64,000 nucleotides of DNA from Terriglobales bacterium (GTDB lineage: Bacteria; Acidobacteriota; Terriglobia; Terriglobales; Acidobacteriaceae): positions 1-64,000 of the forward strand of contig DATHMF010000030.1 of assembly GCA_035487355.1 (NCBI GenBank). The letters are read 5' to 3'. The translations under genes were made by a program, and so were the position numbers. Below the pieces are notes generated by a model. The model worked only from the letters and a program-made list of their open reading frames with translations, did no database searches and had not been told where the DNA came from. Shown one piece after another: positions 17,441 to 26,384 of the stretch (within the stretch, counting starts at the first letter, position 1; each line of letters opens with the position of its first letter).

Positions 17441-18535
17441 GTGCTTTCGACCATAATACTTCCGAGTGCCAGATCGCGCGGGGGGAGGTTCGTACCAGGT
17501 TTGCAATCCACAAACCGTGTACGTTTCCAATTCTCAGTTCTCCTGTACGTTATTGTTTTGCTTGCGATCGCAATGATTGCTTCTTCCCCTCTTCTGGCCC
17601 AAGGCTCAGACGACCAGGTCCACATCACTCCGCTTCCTAAACCAACTCCTCAGCCGCCGCCTGCGAACAACATTTTAGATCCGACCTTGAAGACGCACAC
17701 CAAGCCTCTCAAGGTTGATGTGAACCTGGTGCTGGTCAGTGTGACCATTACCGATCCCATGAACCGCATTGTCACCGGGCTGGAAAAGGAAAACTTCCGC
17801 ATCTTTGAGGGAGACTCCGAGCAGCAAATCAAGCACTTTGCCAGCGAAGATGCGCCTATTTCCCTGGGCGTGATCTTTGACATGAGCGGCAGCATGAGCG
17901 ACAAAATTGATAAGTCCCGGGAAGCGGTCGTGGAATTTTTTAAGACCGCCAACCCGCAGGATGAATTCTTCATGATTGCCTTCTCCGACCGTCCCGAGCT
18001 GGTCTCAGACTTCACGCGGTCGGTGGAAGACATCCAAAGCAAGCTGGTCTACATAGTTCCCAAGGGCCGGACCGCGCTGCTGGATGCCATCTACCTGGGC
18101 ATGGATAAGATGAAGCAGGCGCAGAACAGCAAGAAAGCGCTTTTGATTATCAGCGATGGTGGCGATAACCGCAGCCGTTACACGGAAGGCGAAATTAAGA
18201 GCATGGTGCGGGAAACCGATGTGCAAATCTATGCCATCGGAATCTTCGATTTCCTGGGACGGACCCCAGAAGAGGCAAGCGGTCCCGCCCTGCTGGGTGA
18301 TATCACGGAAGTGACCGGTGGGCGCACGTATGTGGTTAACAATCCTAATGAGCTGGCAGATACGGCCACAAAAATTGGTATGGAGCTACGCAACCAATAT
18401 GTGCTCGGATACCGTCCAAACAATGACCGGCATGACGGCAAGTGGCGTAAAATTAAGGTGAAACTGGAGCCGCCCAAAGGGCTTCCGCCGCTGCATGTTT
18501 ACGCAAAGACCGGATACTATGCGCCTTCGCAATAA
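17441..18535 (+). CDS. Secreted VWFA-related protein (first of a pair)
   Basis: The product has 364 residues. GTG 17441 has GGAG eight bases upstream; a hydrophobic export segment (VLLYVIVLLAIAMIASSPLL) then follows. The body is a von Willebrand A domain with a MIDAS metal site DMSGSMS, an IISDGGDN motif, and a C-terminal beta region (RNQYVLGYRP). This is the VWFA-related type greatly expanded in Acidobacteria. It probably binds partner proteins outside the inner membrane. The next gene overlaps its end by 17 bases and encodes a paralogue. Confidence 0.85.
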   Translation: MLSTIILPSARSRGGRFVPGLQSTNRVRFQFSVLLYVIVLLAIAMIASSPLLAQGSDDQVHITPLPKPTPQPPPANNILDPTLKTHTKPLKVDVNLVLVSVTITDPMNRIVTGLEKENFRIFEGDSEQQIKHFASEDAPISLGVIFDMSGSMSDKIDKSREAVVEFFKTANPQDEFFMIAFSDRPELVSDFTRSVEDIQSKLVYIVPKGRTALLDAIYLGMDKMKQAQNSKKALLIISDGGDNRSRYTEGEIKSMVRETDVQIYAIGIFDFLGRTPEEASGPALLGDITEVTGGRTYVVNNPNELADTATKIGMELRNQYVLGYRPNNDRHDGKWRKIKVKLEPPKGLPPLHVYAKTGYYAPSQ

Positions 18536-19661
18536 TCTCGTTCTAGCTATCACAATTCTTTCCCTGATGTGTGTTTCTGGCGCCTGGAATCAGGCAGTGG
18601 CCCAGGCTCCTTCGCAACCGCAAGCGGGCGCCGATTCGGAGATCGAGGGCGGCCCCCTCAAACCCGAAGAGCTGGTGGTTCCATCGAATGCGGCCCTGAC
18701 TTCGCTGTCGCCGCCCATTGTCACCGATTCCACTTCACATTCTCCCAACCATCCCATTGATACCACCCAGGGCAAGGGACACGAGGTGCAGCAGCAGGGC
18801 AAAAGCGGCGTCTTTGTCATGCGGGCCGAAGTGGATGAGGTGGTGCTGCACGCTACGGTCGTGGATGATCACCAGCACCTCATCACCACTCTCGATCGCA
18901 ACGCGTTTTCAGTTTTTGAAGATGGCCAACCGAAGCCCATCACGTCTTTTCGCCATGAGGATGTGCCTGTGGCCGTCGGCATTATTGTGGATAACTCCGG
19001 CTCCATGCGCACGAAGCGCGCCGCGGTAACCCAGGCAGCGTTGAATTTCGTCAAAGCCAGCAATCCCGATGACCGGGTATTCATCGTTAATTTTGATACC
19101 GACGCCTGGATTGACCAGGATTTCACCGCCAGCATCCCGAAGATGCGCGAGGCGCTGGATCGCATTGATTCGCGCGGCGGTACCGCGCTTTATGACGCGG
19201 TAACGGCTTCGGCGGACTACATCATCAAGCAGGAAAAAATTGATAAGAAGCTGGATAAAAAAGTTCTGCTCGTAATCACTGATGGCTGGGACAACGCCAG
19301 CCTGCAGTCGCTGGAGCAGGCTGTGCGTCACATCCAGGTTGAAAATGGCCCTACCATCTACACCATCGGCATTCTGGATGAAGATGCGAAAAGAAAGGGC
19401 CGCAGGGCACTGCGCGAACTGGCCGAGCAGACCGGCGGAGTAGCTTATTTCCCCAAGGACCTCGCCGAGGTGGACTCCATGACCCAGGAAGTTGCCCGCG
19501 ACATCCGCAACCAGTACACCATTGGGTTCAAGAAAAACCCTAACGATCCTCCCGGGTATCGCGCAGTCAAGGTAATGGCCCGCGCCGATGGTTACAAAAA
19601 TCTCACCGTCCGCACCCGCAGCGGATATTTTCAGGGTGAAGAAAAAACTGCAAAGAAATGA
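18519..19661 (+). CDS. Secreted VWFA-related protein (second of a pair)
   Basis: The product has 380 residues from MRLRNNLV, giving a clean signal peptide (LAITILSLMCVSGAWNQAVA). It is paralogous to the preceding protein, with a Pro/Ser-rich spacer before the VWFA domain. The MIDAS reads DNSGSMR, followed by VLLVITDGWDN and an RNQYTIGFKK end. It starts 17 bases inside the upstream gene, so the pair forms one transcript. The two may act together, but no known complex can be named. Confidence 0.85.
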   Translation: MRLRNNLVLAITILSLMCVSGAWNQAVAQAPSQPQAGADSEIEGGPLKPEELVVPSNAALTSLSPPIVTDSTSHSPNHPIDTTQGKGHEVQQQGKSGVFVMRAEVDEVVLHATVVDDHQHLITTLDRNAFSVFEDGQPKPITSFRHEDVPVAVGIIVDNSGSMRTKRAAVTQAALNFVKASNPDDRVFIVNFDTDAWIDQDFTASIPKMREALDRIDSRGGTALYDAVTASADYIIKQEKIDKKLDKKVLLVITDGWDNASLQSLEQAVRHIQVENGPTIYTIGILDEDAKRKGRRALRELAEQTGGVAYFPKDLAEVDSMTQEVARDIRNQYTIGFKKNPNDPPGYRAVKVMARADGYKNLTVRTRSGYFQGEEKTAKK

Positions 19662-19746
19662 TGGCCCCCTCCGGCTAGCCCGCAGCGCTTCCGCCTGATA
19701 ATCTGTATTTACGCCCCATGTATTCACGCCACATGAAAGCTATGCC

Positions 19747-20706
19747 ATGAAAACCCTGGAAGCCGCCCATCTTCGGACTAGGATCAGGATCGCCGAAAAC
19801 GTCATCGAGCTGGTTGGCAGCACGCCTATGCTGCGCCTCGCCCGGCTGACTCCGCCCGGCGCTGCCGACGTTTACGCAAAACTGGAGTATATGAACCCGG
19901 GCGGCAGCGTGAAAGACCGCGCCGCCATAGGCATGATCCGACGCGCCGAGCAGCAGGGCCTGCTGCGTCCGGGATACACGATTCTTGAAGCAACCGCCGG
20001 TAACACCGGCATTGGCCTGGCGCTGATCGGCGTGAACAAGGGTTACCGCGTGGTGTTATGTGTTCCTGAGCGCTTTTCCCAGGAAAAAGTCCAGGTCATG
20101 GAAGCGCTGGGCGCCGAGGTGCATCGCACGCCCGACGCCGAAGGGATGCAAGGCGCCATCAGGAAAGCCAAAGAGCTGGCTGCAAATATCCCTAACTCTT
20201 TTATCGCGCTGCAATTTGAAAATCCCGCCAACCCGGATTTCCACTACGAGACCACAGCCCCTGAAATCTTCGAGCAGATGCAGGGCCAGGTGGATGCTCT
20301 GGTGATCGGCGTGGGTACAGGCGGCACTTTTTCCGGAATTGCCCGCTATTTGAAGGAGCGGCTGCCCAACGTTTTGACGGTGGCGGTTGAAACCCAGGGC
20401 TCGGTGCTCGCAGGCGGCCCTCCGGGTGAGCATAAGGTGGAAGGCATTGGCGTGAGCTTTATTCCCAAAACCTTCGACAGCCGCGTGGCCGATGAGATCC
20501 TTATGGTGCGCGATGACGAAGCTTTTGGCATGGTCAAAGAAATGGCGCGCAAATGCGGCGTGCTGGGTGGCTCGAGCGGCGGCGCCAACGTCTTTGCCGC
20601 CGTGCAGGTGGCCAAACGCCTTGGCCCCGGCAAACGTGTGGTCACGGTTGTGGCTGATGGCGCAGAACGGTATTTATCCAAAGGAATTTTTGAGGGCGGA
20701 AAGTAA
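19747..20706 (+). CDS. PLP-dependent cysteine synthase / cystathionine beta-synthase
   Basis: The product has 319 residues. It is a fold-type II PLP enzyme with the PLP lysine in NPGGSVKDRAA, the phosphate-binding loop GVGTGGTFSGIA, and a substrate loop reading EATAGNTGIGL in place of the common EPTSGNTG. It either makes cysteine from O-acetylserine or condenses homocysteine with (O-acetyl)serine to cystathionine. The next gene encodes a cystathionine gamma-lyase/synthase, so the MccA/MccB-like reverse transsulfuration route is the more likely role; the sequence alone does not settle it. Confidence 0.85.
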   Translation: MKTLEAAHLRTRIRIAENVIELVGSTPMLRLARLTPPGAADVYAKLEYMNPGGSVKDRAAIGMIRRAEQQGLLRPGYTILEATAGNTGIGLALIGVNKGYRVVLCVPERFSQEKVQVMEALGAEVHRTPDAEGMQGAIRKAKELAANIPNSFIALQFENPANPDFHYETTAPEIFEQMQGQVDALVIGVGTGGTFSGIARYLKERLPNVLTVAVETQGSVLAGGPPGEHKVEGIGVSFIPKTFDSRVADEILMVRDDEAFGMVKEMARKCGVLGGSSGGANVFAAVQVAKRLGPGKRVVTVVADGAERYLSKGIFEGGK

Positions 20707-20791
20707 GCTGGAAGTCAGAAGTACGAAGTTAGAGGTAAGAAGCGCGATATGCATTTACTTCTAACTTCTTTCTTCTGACTTCGTACTTCCC
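20706..20791. repeat. Inverted 7-nt repeat hairpin between transsulfuration genes
   Basis: The left arm has units GAAGTCA, GAAGTAC, GAAGTTA, GAGGTAA (20708-20742). The right arm (20757-20791) has ACTTCTA, ACTTCTT, TCTTCTG, ACTTCGT, ACTTCCC, which is close to the reverse complement of the left arm. The transcript could fold into a long imperfect hairpin. Confidence 0.6.
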
Positions 20792-20814
20792 AAGAAGTTT
20801 GCTAGACATCTCTT

Positions 20815-21966
20815 ATGAAAAAAGATCTAGGTTTTTCCACGAAGTCAATTCACACAGGCCAGGAGCCGGAGCCGGCCACCGGCGCCGTTGTGGTTCCCAT
20901 CTATGCCACTTCTACTTACGCGCAGGAGGAGATTGGCAAGCACAAAGGCTATGAGTATGCGCGCGTCAGCAATCCCACGCGCACCCGGCTCGAGCAAAAT
21001 CTGGCGGCGCTCGAAGGCGGCAGCTCATCCCACGTTTTTGCCTCGGGTATGGCGGCCATCAATGCCGTCTGCACCATGCTGAAGGCGGGCGACCACGTTA
21101 TTTGCTCGGATAACGTTTATGGCGGGGTGCCTCGTCTCTTTAATGAAGTACTGAGCCACTACGGGCTGGAGTTTGCCTATGTTGATACCTCCAATGTTGG
21201 CGCAGTGGAGCGGGCCATCAAGCGCAATACCAAAATTGCCTATGTGGAAACGCCCACCAATCCCCTGATGACCATCAGCGACATCGCCGCCATCAGCCGG
21301 ATCTGCCATCGGCGCAACGTGGAATTGGTGGTAGATAATACATTTCTTTCGCCGTATTTCCAGCAGCCCATCGCGCTGGGGGCCGACATGGTGGTCCACT
21401 CCACTACAAAATTCCTCAACGGCCACAGCGATGGTCTGGGCGGAGTGGTGATCTGCACCAAGCCAGCACAGGCAGAAAAGCTGGCGTTTATCCAGAAAGC
21501 CGCAGGCGCGATCATGTCACCCTTTGAATGCTGGCTGGTGCTGCGCGGCGTCAAGACTCTAGCTGTGCGTATGGAGCAGCACGACCGCAACGGACGCGCC
21601 GTGGCCGCGTTTCTGGAAAAGCATAAGAAAGTTGAGAAGATCTACTATCCCGGTTTGCCCGATCATCCTCAGCACCAGTTGGCCAAACAGCAGATGAGCG
21701 GCTTCGGCTCCATGATCACCTTTGAGACCGGCTCGCTGAAAAATGCCAACAAGATGTTGCGCAAATTGCGCATCTGCACGCTGGGCGAATCCCTGGGCGG
21801 AGTGGAGACGCTGATCTCGCATCCCGCCACCATGACCCACGCGGCATTAGGCGAAAAAGGCCGCAAAGCCATCGGCATTACCGACGGTATGGTGCGCATC
21901 TCGGTGGGCATTGAAGACGTGGAAGATCTGTTCGAGGATCTGGACCAGGCCCTGGCGGCGATTTAA
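20815..21966 (+). CDS. Cystathionine gamma-lyase / gamma-synthase
   Basis: The product has 383 residues and is a Cys/Met-metabolism PLP enzyme. The PLP lysine lies in VVHSTTKFLNGHSD; the phosphate- and ring-contacting residues are in FASGMAAI and YVETPTNPLM. Family members cleave cystathionine to cysteine (MetC/MccB) or form it from activated homoserine (MetB), and the two are hard to tell apart from sequence. Its neighbour, a cystathionine beta-synthase-like gene, favours cleavage to cysteine. Confidence 0.88.
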   Translation: MKKDLGFSTKSIHTGQEPEPATGAVVVPIYATSTYAQEEIGKHKGYEYARVSNPTRTRLEQNLAALEGGSSSHVFASGMAAINAVCTMLKAGDHVICSDNVYGGVPRLFNEVLSHYGLEFAYVDTSNVGAVERAIKRNTKIAYVETPTNPLMTISDIAAISRICHRRNVELVVDNTFLSPYFQQPIALGADMVVHSTTKFLNGHSDGLGGVVICTKPAQAEKLAFIQKAAGAIMSPFECWLVLRGVKTLAVRMEQHDRNGRAVAAFLEKHKKVEKIYYPGLPDHPQHQLAKQQMSGFGSMITFETGSLKNANKMLRKLRICTLGESLGGVETLISHPATMTHAALGEKGRKAIGITDGMVRISVGIEDVEDLFEDLDQALAAI

Positions 21967-22003
21967 CCAGTCGCTGAGCAACATGCAGCAACAACTGTGA
22001 AAC

Positions 22004-23266
22004 ATGCGCATTACTTCTAGCCATTGCTGGCGCAAGACGTGGTGGTCTCTGCTGCTGATTATGATAAGCGCGGGCCTCTCCGCTTTGCCCAATCACACAC
22101 AGAAATCGCGATCGGGAAATTCCCGCACTCAAGTGATCGGCTACCTTACCGAAAATGGCGTGAAGGCCGGCCGGTACACTGTGAAAGATGCTGTAACCAG
22201 TGGTGCTGCCGGGCTCCTCACCAGGCTTGATTATGCGTTTGGCCGGGTTGAAGGTAATCAATGCCAGATTGGAGACCGGGAAGCGGCGTTGGACCACGCG
22301 TACGGCGCTGCAGAGAGTGTTGATGGCACCGCCGATCCAGTTGGCCCCAACCGGCTTCGCGGCGCCTTCCATCAACTCCAGGAGCTGAAGCGCCGTTATC
22401 CCAGATTGAAGCTGGTCATATCGTTCGGTGGCTGGGGCCAATCCCAGGGTTTTTCCAGCGCCGCTGAGCCCGACCACGTGCGCGAATTTGTGCGCTCCTG
22501 CGTGCACACCTTTGTTGAAGGAAACTTTGCTCCGGGCATTCATGCTCCGGGAATTTTTGATGGCATTGATATTGACTGGGAGTATCCGGTGGAAGGCGGA
22601 GTGACCAAGGGCAGCCCGGAGGACACCAAGAATTTCACCGCCATGGCCGCGGAATTCCGCCGCCAACTCGATGCCATTCGGCCAGGTCTTCTGCTCACTG
22701 CAGCGCTGCCAGCTGAGGCTGAACTCTATAAAAACTTTGAGCTGAAAAAAATCAGCCGCTCCATGAACGATCTCTCCATCATGGCTTACGATCTCCATTG
22801 GAACAGCGAGCCGCTGACCAACCTGCACAGCCCCTTGTTCCACGATCCCGCCGATCCATCAAAAGCTCCAATGGACGACCACTTTGGAGATTATGCCGTT
22901 CGGGGCTTTCTCCAGGCCGGTGTCCCGGCCCGGAAGATCGTGTTGGGCGTTCCTTTTTATGGCAAAGGCTGGAGTGGAGTGAAAGATATCAATCATGGTC
23001 TCTACCAGCCAGCGACTGGCCCTGCACAGGATTGGGGTGGCTACAGAGCGCTGAAGGCCTTGCCGGATGCAGACCGGCAGTACTCTTCAACGGCAGTGAC
23101 CTGCACTCTCTGGAGTGGCGGCAACTTCTGGAGCTACGATTGTCCTGAGGCTTTGCGCGTGAAGATGGATTACGTTCGAAGTCACCACCTGGGCGGAGTG
23201 ATGTTCTGGGAACTGAGCCAGGATACAGACGACGGGGAACTGCTGCGTGCGTTGATCCAGCGCTGA
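22004..23266 (+). CDS. Secreted GH18 glycoside hydrolase (chitinase-like)
   Basis: The product has 420 residues with an N-terminal signal peptide (WWSLLLIMISAGLSALP). The catalytic GH18 motif is complete, DGIDIDWEYP, with acid Glu193, and the SFGGWGQS strand lies before it. The second half has the expected MAYDLHWNSEP, PFYGKGW and GGVMFWELSQD motifs. The family hydrolyses chitin or related beta-1,4-GlcNAc chains. It is a single catalytic domain without a binding module. It lies 37 bases after the transsulfuration gene but is probably independent in function. Confidence 0.9.
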   Translation: MRITSSHCWRKTWWSLLLIMISAGLSALPNHTQKSRSGNSRTQVIGYLTENGVKAGRYTVKDAVTSGAAGLLTRLDYAFGRVEGNQCQIGDREAALDHAYGAAESVDGTADPVGPNRLRGAFHQLQELKRRYPRLKLVISFGGWGQSQGFSSAAEPDHVREFVRSCVHTFVEGNFAPGIHAPGIFDGIDIDWEYPVEGGVTKGSPEDTKNFTAMAAEFRRQLDAIRPGLLLTAALPAEAELYKNFELKKISRSMNDLSIMAYDLHWNSEPLTNLHSPLFHDPADPSKAPMDDHFGDYAVRGFLQAGVPARKIVLGVPFYGKGWSGVKDINHGLYQPATGPAQDWGGYRALKALPDADRQYSSTAVTCTLWSGGNFWSYDCPEALRVKMDYVRSHHLGGVMFWELSQDTDDGELLRALIQR

Positions 23267-23362
23267 AGCGCTAGGCTATGCGTCACCCCTGTCGGGGCTG
23301 TTCCTCTTGCCGTTATGCGAAATTGAGTTCGATCCCAAACTTACGACGACTAGCGGGCTGTT

Positions 23363-24127
23363 CTATCTCATCGTCTCCGAACTGAGGCTTGCATTATGAG
23401 TTTTCAATACGAAGAATGATGAGAATGCCTCGACAATCTTTGCCGGCAACTCGCCAACCGCTTTCCGCGCCAAAAGATCATGGCCCAGACCTTCAGCTTC
23501 CAGCAGCATGGTGCGGGCGGGAATCAGCTTCAGCGCTGACTCGATCTCTATCGTCGAGCCGAACGGATCACGCGAGCCATGCACGAAGAGCGCCGGGACC
23601 CGCATCCTGGAGAAATGGCCGGTACGCATTTCGGTTGGCTTTCGCGGTGGATGGAGAGGGTATGACAGCAGCAGCAACCCAGCCAGCAGTTGCAGACCGT
23701 CAGATTGAGGATTACCAATTTGGGAATCATTGGCAGGAATACCGGCCGATAGCGAGTCGGCAACCAGCATAGTTGCCTGCCTGCCACCGTAGGAGTGGCC
23801 TCCAAGAAAGACATGGCCAGGCACCCGCTGCTTTACCACGTTGACCGCTCGCCGCAGTCCTTCCCGATCACGTTCAGCGTAAGCCGGGAAGGGCGGACCA
23901 TGCGGGCGTGCCTGGCGGAAGGGAAGGTCGCAGCGCAGGACAGTAAACCCGGCTTCGGCGAATGCATCGGCTATTGCTACCAGGAGCTTGGACTGGCAAT
24001 TTGCTCCGGCCCCATGGGTGAGCACCAGCGCGTCGCCGTTTTCGTGAGCGGGTAGATGAAGGAAACCACGAACCGCCGGCTCGGCGGAAAGATCGGCAAA
24101 GGGTTCGACAGAGCGTTGTGAAGCCAC
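23363..24127 (-). CDS. Alpha/beta hydrolase
   Basis: The product is about 254 residues. The motifs are those of a small alpha/beta hydrolase: LTHGAGAN (oxyanion loop), GHSYGGRQ (nucleophile Ser), FVHGSRDPFGS (acid) and GLGHDLL (His). The protein belongs to the broad dienelactone-hydrolase-like group; the substrate is unknown. The longer frame from 24238 reads through a dispersed repeat (24177-24292), so a GTG at 24127 was taken as start, without a clear ribosome-binding site. Confidence 0.75.
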   Translation of the reverse strand: MASQRSVEPFADLSAEPAVRGFLHLPAHENGDALVLTHGAGANCQSKLLVAIADAFAEAGFTVLRCDLPFRQARPHGPPFPAYAERDREGLRRAVNVVKQRVPGHVFLGGHSYGGRQATMLVADSLSAGIPANDSQIGNPQSDGLQLLAGLLLLSYPLHPPRKPTEMRTGHFSRMRVPALFVHGSRDPFGSTIEIESALKLIPARTMLLEAEGLGHDLLARKAVGELPAKIVEAFSSFFVLKTHNASLSSETMR

Positions 24128-24176
24128 AGATAAATTGTATATAGAAATTCGGTTATCACGATCATGCTTGAAATTG

Positions 24177-24292
24177 TCATTCCGACGCGTAGCGGAGGAA
24201 TCCCTTTTGTGCCGAAACCCCATGCTCCCGTTCATCAATCAACAAAGGGCAAAGGGATTCCTCGTCGCGCTGCTCCTCGGAATGACAAGAAG
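24177..24292. repeat. Paired inverted dispersed repeat
   Basis: The left end reads TCATTCCGACGCG ... GGAGGAATCCCTTTTG and the right end AAAGGGATTCCTCG ... CTCGGAATGACA, so the two ends are inverted copies about 115 bases apart. Single copies of the same element lie at 47659-47703 and 53456-53505. All three sites are intergenic. Confidence 0.65.
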
Positions 24293-24339
24293 TCTTAATT
24301 TTTCTGCAGGCTTAAAGTGTGTAGGAACAGATATTTCCT

Positions 24340-25560
24340 TTACTCGTAGCGCAGTGCCTCAATCGGATTCAACCTTGCTGCTTTGCGTGCCGGGTAATAT
24401 CCAAAGAAGATGCCCACGGCAATCGAGAAGATCACTGCGATCAGAATTGCAGTTGTGGAAACGGAAACAGGCCAGCCCAGCACCCGTGGGATCAAGAAGC
24501 TCAGGATCAAACCGCTGAGAATGCCGATGGCTCCTCCCATTGCGCTCAGCACCACTGCTTCGGTCAGGAACTGGCGCTGTACGTCTTCTTCGGTCGCGCC
24601 GATAGCCATTCGGATGCCGATCTCGCGCGTGCGCTCCGTCACAGAGACCAGCATGATATTCATGATGCCAATTCCGCCGACGATCAATGAGACGCTGGCA
24701 ATCGAGGCCAGCAGCAACGTCATCACGGTTGTTTGCTGATCGTAGAGGTCGGCCACGTCAGCCATATTGCGCACGAAAAAGTCGTCATCCTGTCCCGCAC
24801 GGATATGATGCCGGTCGCGCAGTACGCCTTCAATCTGGGTTTGGGCGGCGAAGCTGGCTTCTTTGGACTGGGCCGAGACCATGGCATATTGCAGCCATTC
24901 ATTTCCTGCGATCTTTTTTTGTACCGTGGTGTACGGCATGATGATGATGTCATCCTGATCGCTGCCCATGGCTACCGAAGATCCTTTTACGGAAAGCACG
25001 CCGATAACGTGAAAAGGTAACTGGTTAATGCGGACCGTCTGGCCTATGGGGTCGGTGTCGCCAAACACGTTCTTGCGCACCGTATCGCCAATGATGGCTA
25101 CGTTGTCTGCCGTCTGCACATCATCCTGGGTGAAGTTCGTGCCTTCGGCCAGCGGCCAGACACGAATATCCAGATAGTCGGGTTCGGTGCCGGTAATGCG
25201 CGTATACCAGTTGTCATTGCCGAAGACGATCTGCGCCGAAGCTCCGGTGCCGGCGGCTACTGTGGCCACCGCCGGGCATTCGCGCCGAATAGCCACAACA
25301 TCGTCGTAAAGCAGGGTCTTGGTGTTGCCCCAGCCCAGGCGCACGCCGCCTTTATTCATGGTTCCCGAGCCAACATAAAGAACGTTGGATCCCATGGCCG
25401 CAATTTGCTGCTGCACCTGCTGCTGAGCGCCTTGTCCTAAAGCCACCATGGCAATCACCGCACCGACGCCGATGATGATGCCCAGGCTGGTCAGGCACGA
25501 GCGCATCTTGTTGCGCGCGATTGCCCGTAGTGCGATGCGAATTGTGGCCATCAACTCCAT
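24340..25560 (-). CDS. MacB-type ABC export permease
   Basis: The product has 406 residues. An N-terminal helix (SCLTSLGIIIGVGAVIAMVA), a periplasmic domain and three C-terminal helices with GIGIMNIMLVSVTERTREIG and the end ARKAARLNPIEALRYE mark a MacB/FtsX permease. It follows its ATPase by 15 bases and the MacA-like adaptor further upstream, so this is a complete three-part exporter with the permease and ATPase split into two genes. MacAB systems export macrolides, peptides or toxins through an outer-membrane channel such as TolC; none is encoded here. Confidence 0.92.
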   Translation of the reverse strand: MELMATIRIALRAIARNKMRSCLTSLGIIIGVGAVIAMVALGQGAQQQVQQQIAAMGSNVLYVGSGTMNKGGVRLGWGNTKTLLYDDVVAIRRECPAVATVAAGTGASAQIVFGNDNWYTRITGTEPDYLDIRVWPLAEGTNFTQDDVQTADNVAIIGDTVRKNVFGDTDPIGQTVRINQLPFHVIGVLSVKGSSVAMGSDQDDIIIMPYTTVQKKIAGNEWLQYAMVSAQSKEASFAAQTQIEGVLRDRHHIRAGQDDDFFVRNMADVADLYDQQTTVMTLLLASIASVSLIVGGIGIMNIMLVSVTERTREIGIRMAIGATEEDVQRQFLTEAVVLSAMGGAIGILSGLILSFLIPRVLGWPVSVSTTAILIAVIFSIAVGIFFGYYPARKAARLNPIEALRYE

Positions 25561-25575
25561 AGTGCTACTCCAGAG

Positions 25576-26364
25576 CTAGTCCTCAAGCTGCGGCAGCGTC
25601 CGCAGAACTTCGCTGGCAATCTGCCGGTCCTGAATCGGCTCATCTTTGCGGATCTTTCCGTCGCGGAAGATAAGAGCACGCTTGGCAAACTGCGCAATAT
25701 CGGGTTCGTGGGTCACCAACACAATCGTCAGTCCGCGCTCGTCGTTGAGTTTCTGAAATATTTCCATGACCTCGACCGACGTGCGGCTATCGAGGTTGCC
25801 GGTGGGCTCATCGGCCAGCAGAATGGCCGGCCTGTTTACCAGCGCCCGCGCAATGGCCACGCGCTGTTGCTGTCCACCGGAGAGCTGAGAAGGGAAGTGT
25901 TCAGCGCGGTCGGCCAACCCAACCATCGCCAGGGCCTCTTTGGCCCGCTTCAAGCGTTCTTCTTCCGAGATCCGCGCATAGATTGCGGGAAGCTCAGCGT
26001 TTTCCAGGGCCGTGGTGCGCGACAGCAGATTGAATCCCTGGAAGACGAAGCCGATCTTGCGGTTGCGAATGGCGGCCAACTCGCGTTTGTTCAACAGCGA
26101 GACATCCGTTCCTTCCAGAAAATATTTCCCGGCACTGGGCCCGTCGAGACAGCCGAGGATGTTCATGAACGTGGATTTACCGCTGCCGCTGGCACCCATC
26201 ACAGCCACAAACTCTCCGTGGGCAATTTCAACGCTGATTCCACGCAACGCGTGCACCTTGGTATCACCCAGCTCGTAATACTTGTGCACATCTTCCACAC
26301 GGATCGGGCTGGTGGCCTCTTTTGCTGAGGGCGTAATCGGCGATGTGTCTATCATGGTTGCCAT
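25576..26364 (-). CDS. ABC transporter ATP-binding protein (MacB/LolD type)
   Basis: The product has 262 residues. Walker [11 protein letters not shown]-loop FVFQGFNLL, signature [15 protein letters not shown], Walker [14 protein letters not shown] and H-loop VTHEP are all present. It energises the neighbouring MacB-like permease on the cytoplasmic side. The order is adaptor, ATPase, permease with gaps of 20 and 15 bases. It might also serve the ATPase-less permease array at 3.7-9.3 kb, but that is speculation. Confidence 0.93.
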   Translation of the reverse strand: MATMIDTSPITPSAKEATSPIRVEDVHKYYELGDTKVHALRGISVEIAHGEFVAVMGASGSGKSTFMNILGCLDGPSAGKYFLEGTDVSLLNKRELAAIRNRKIGFVFQGFNLLSRTTALENAELPAIYARISEEERLKRAKEALAMVGLADRAEHFPSQLSGGQQQRVAIARALVNRPAILLADEPTGNLDSRTSVEVMEIFQKLNDERGLTIVLVTHEPDIAQFAKRALIFRDGKIRKDEPIQDRQIASEVLRTLPQLED

Positions 26365-26384
26365 TTTCGTTGCTCTCTCAGGTG

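Noticed and set aside
24128-24238. N-terminal extension of the alpha/beta hydrolase
   Set aside because: The sequence encodes the dispersed repeat and lacks hydrolase similarity, so translation probably starts later.
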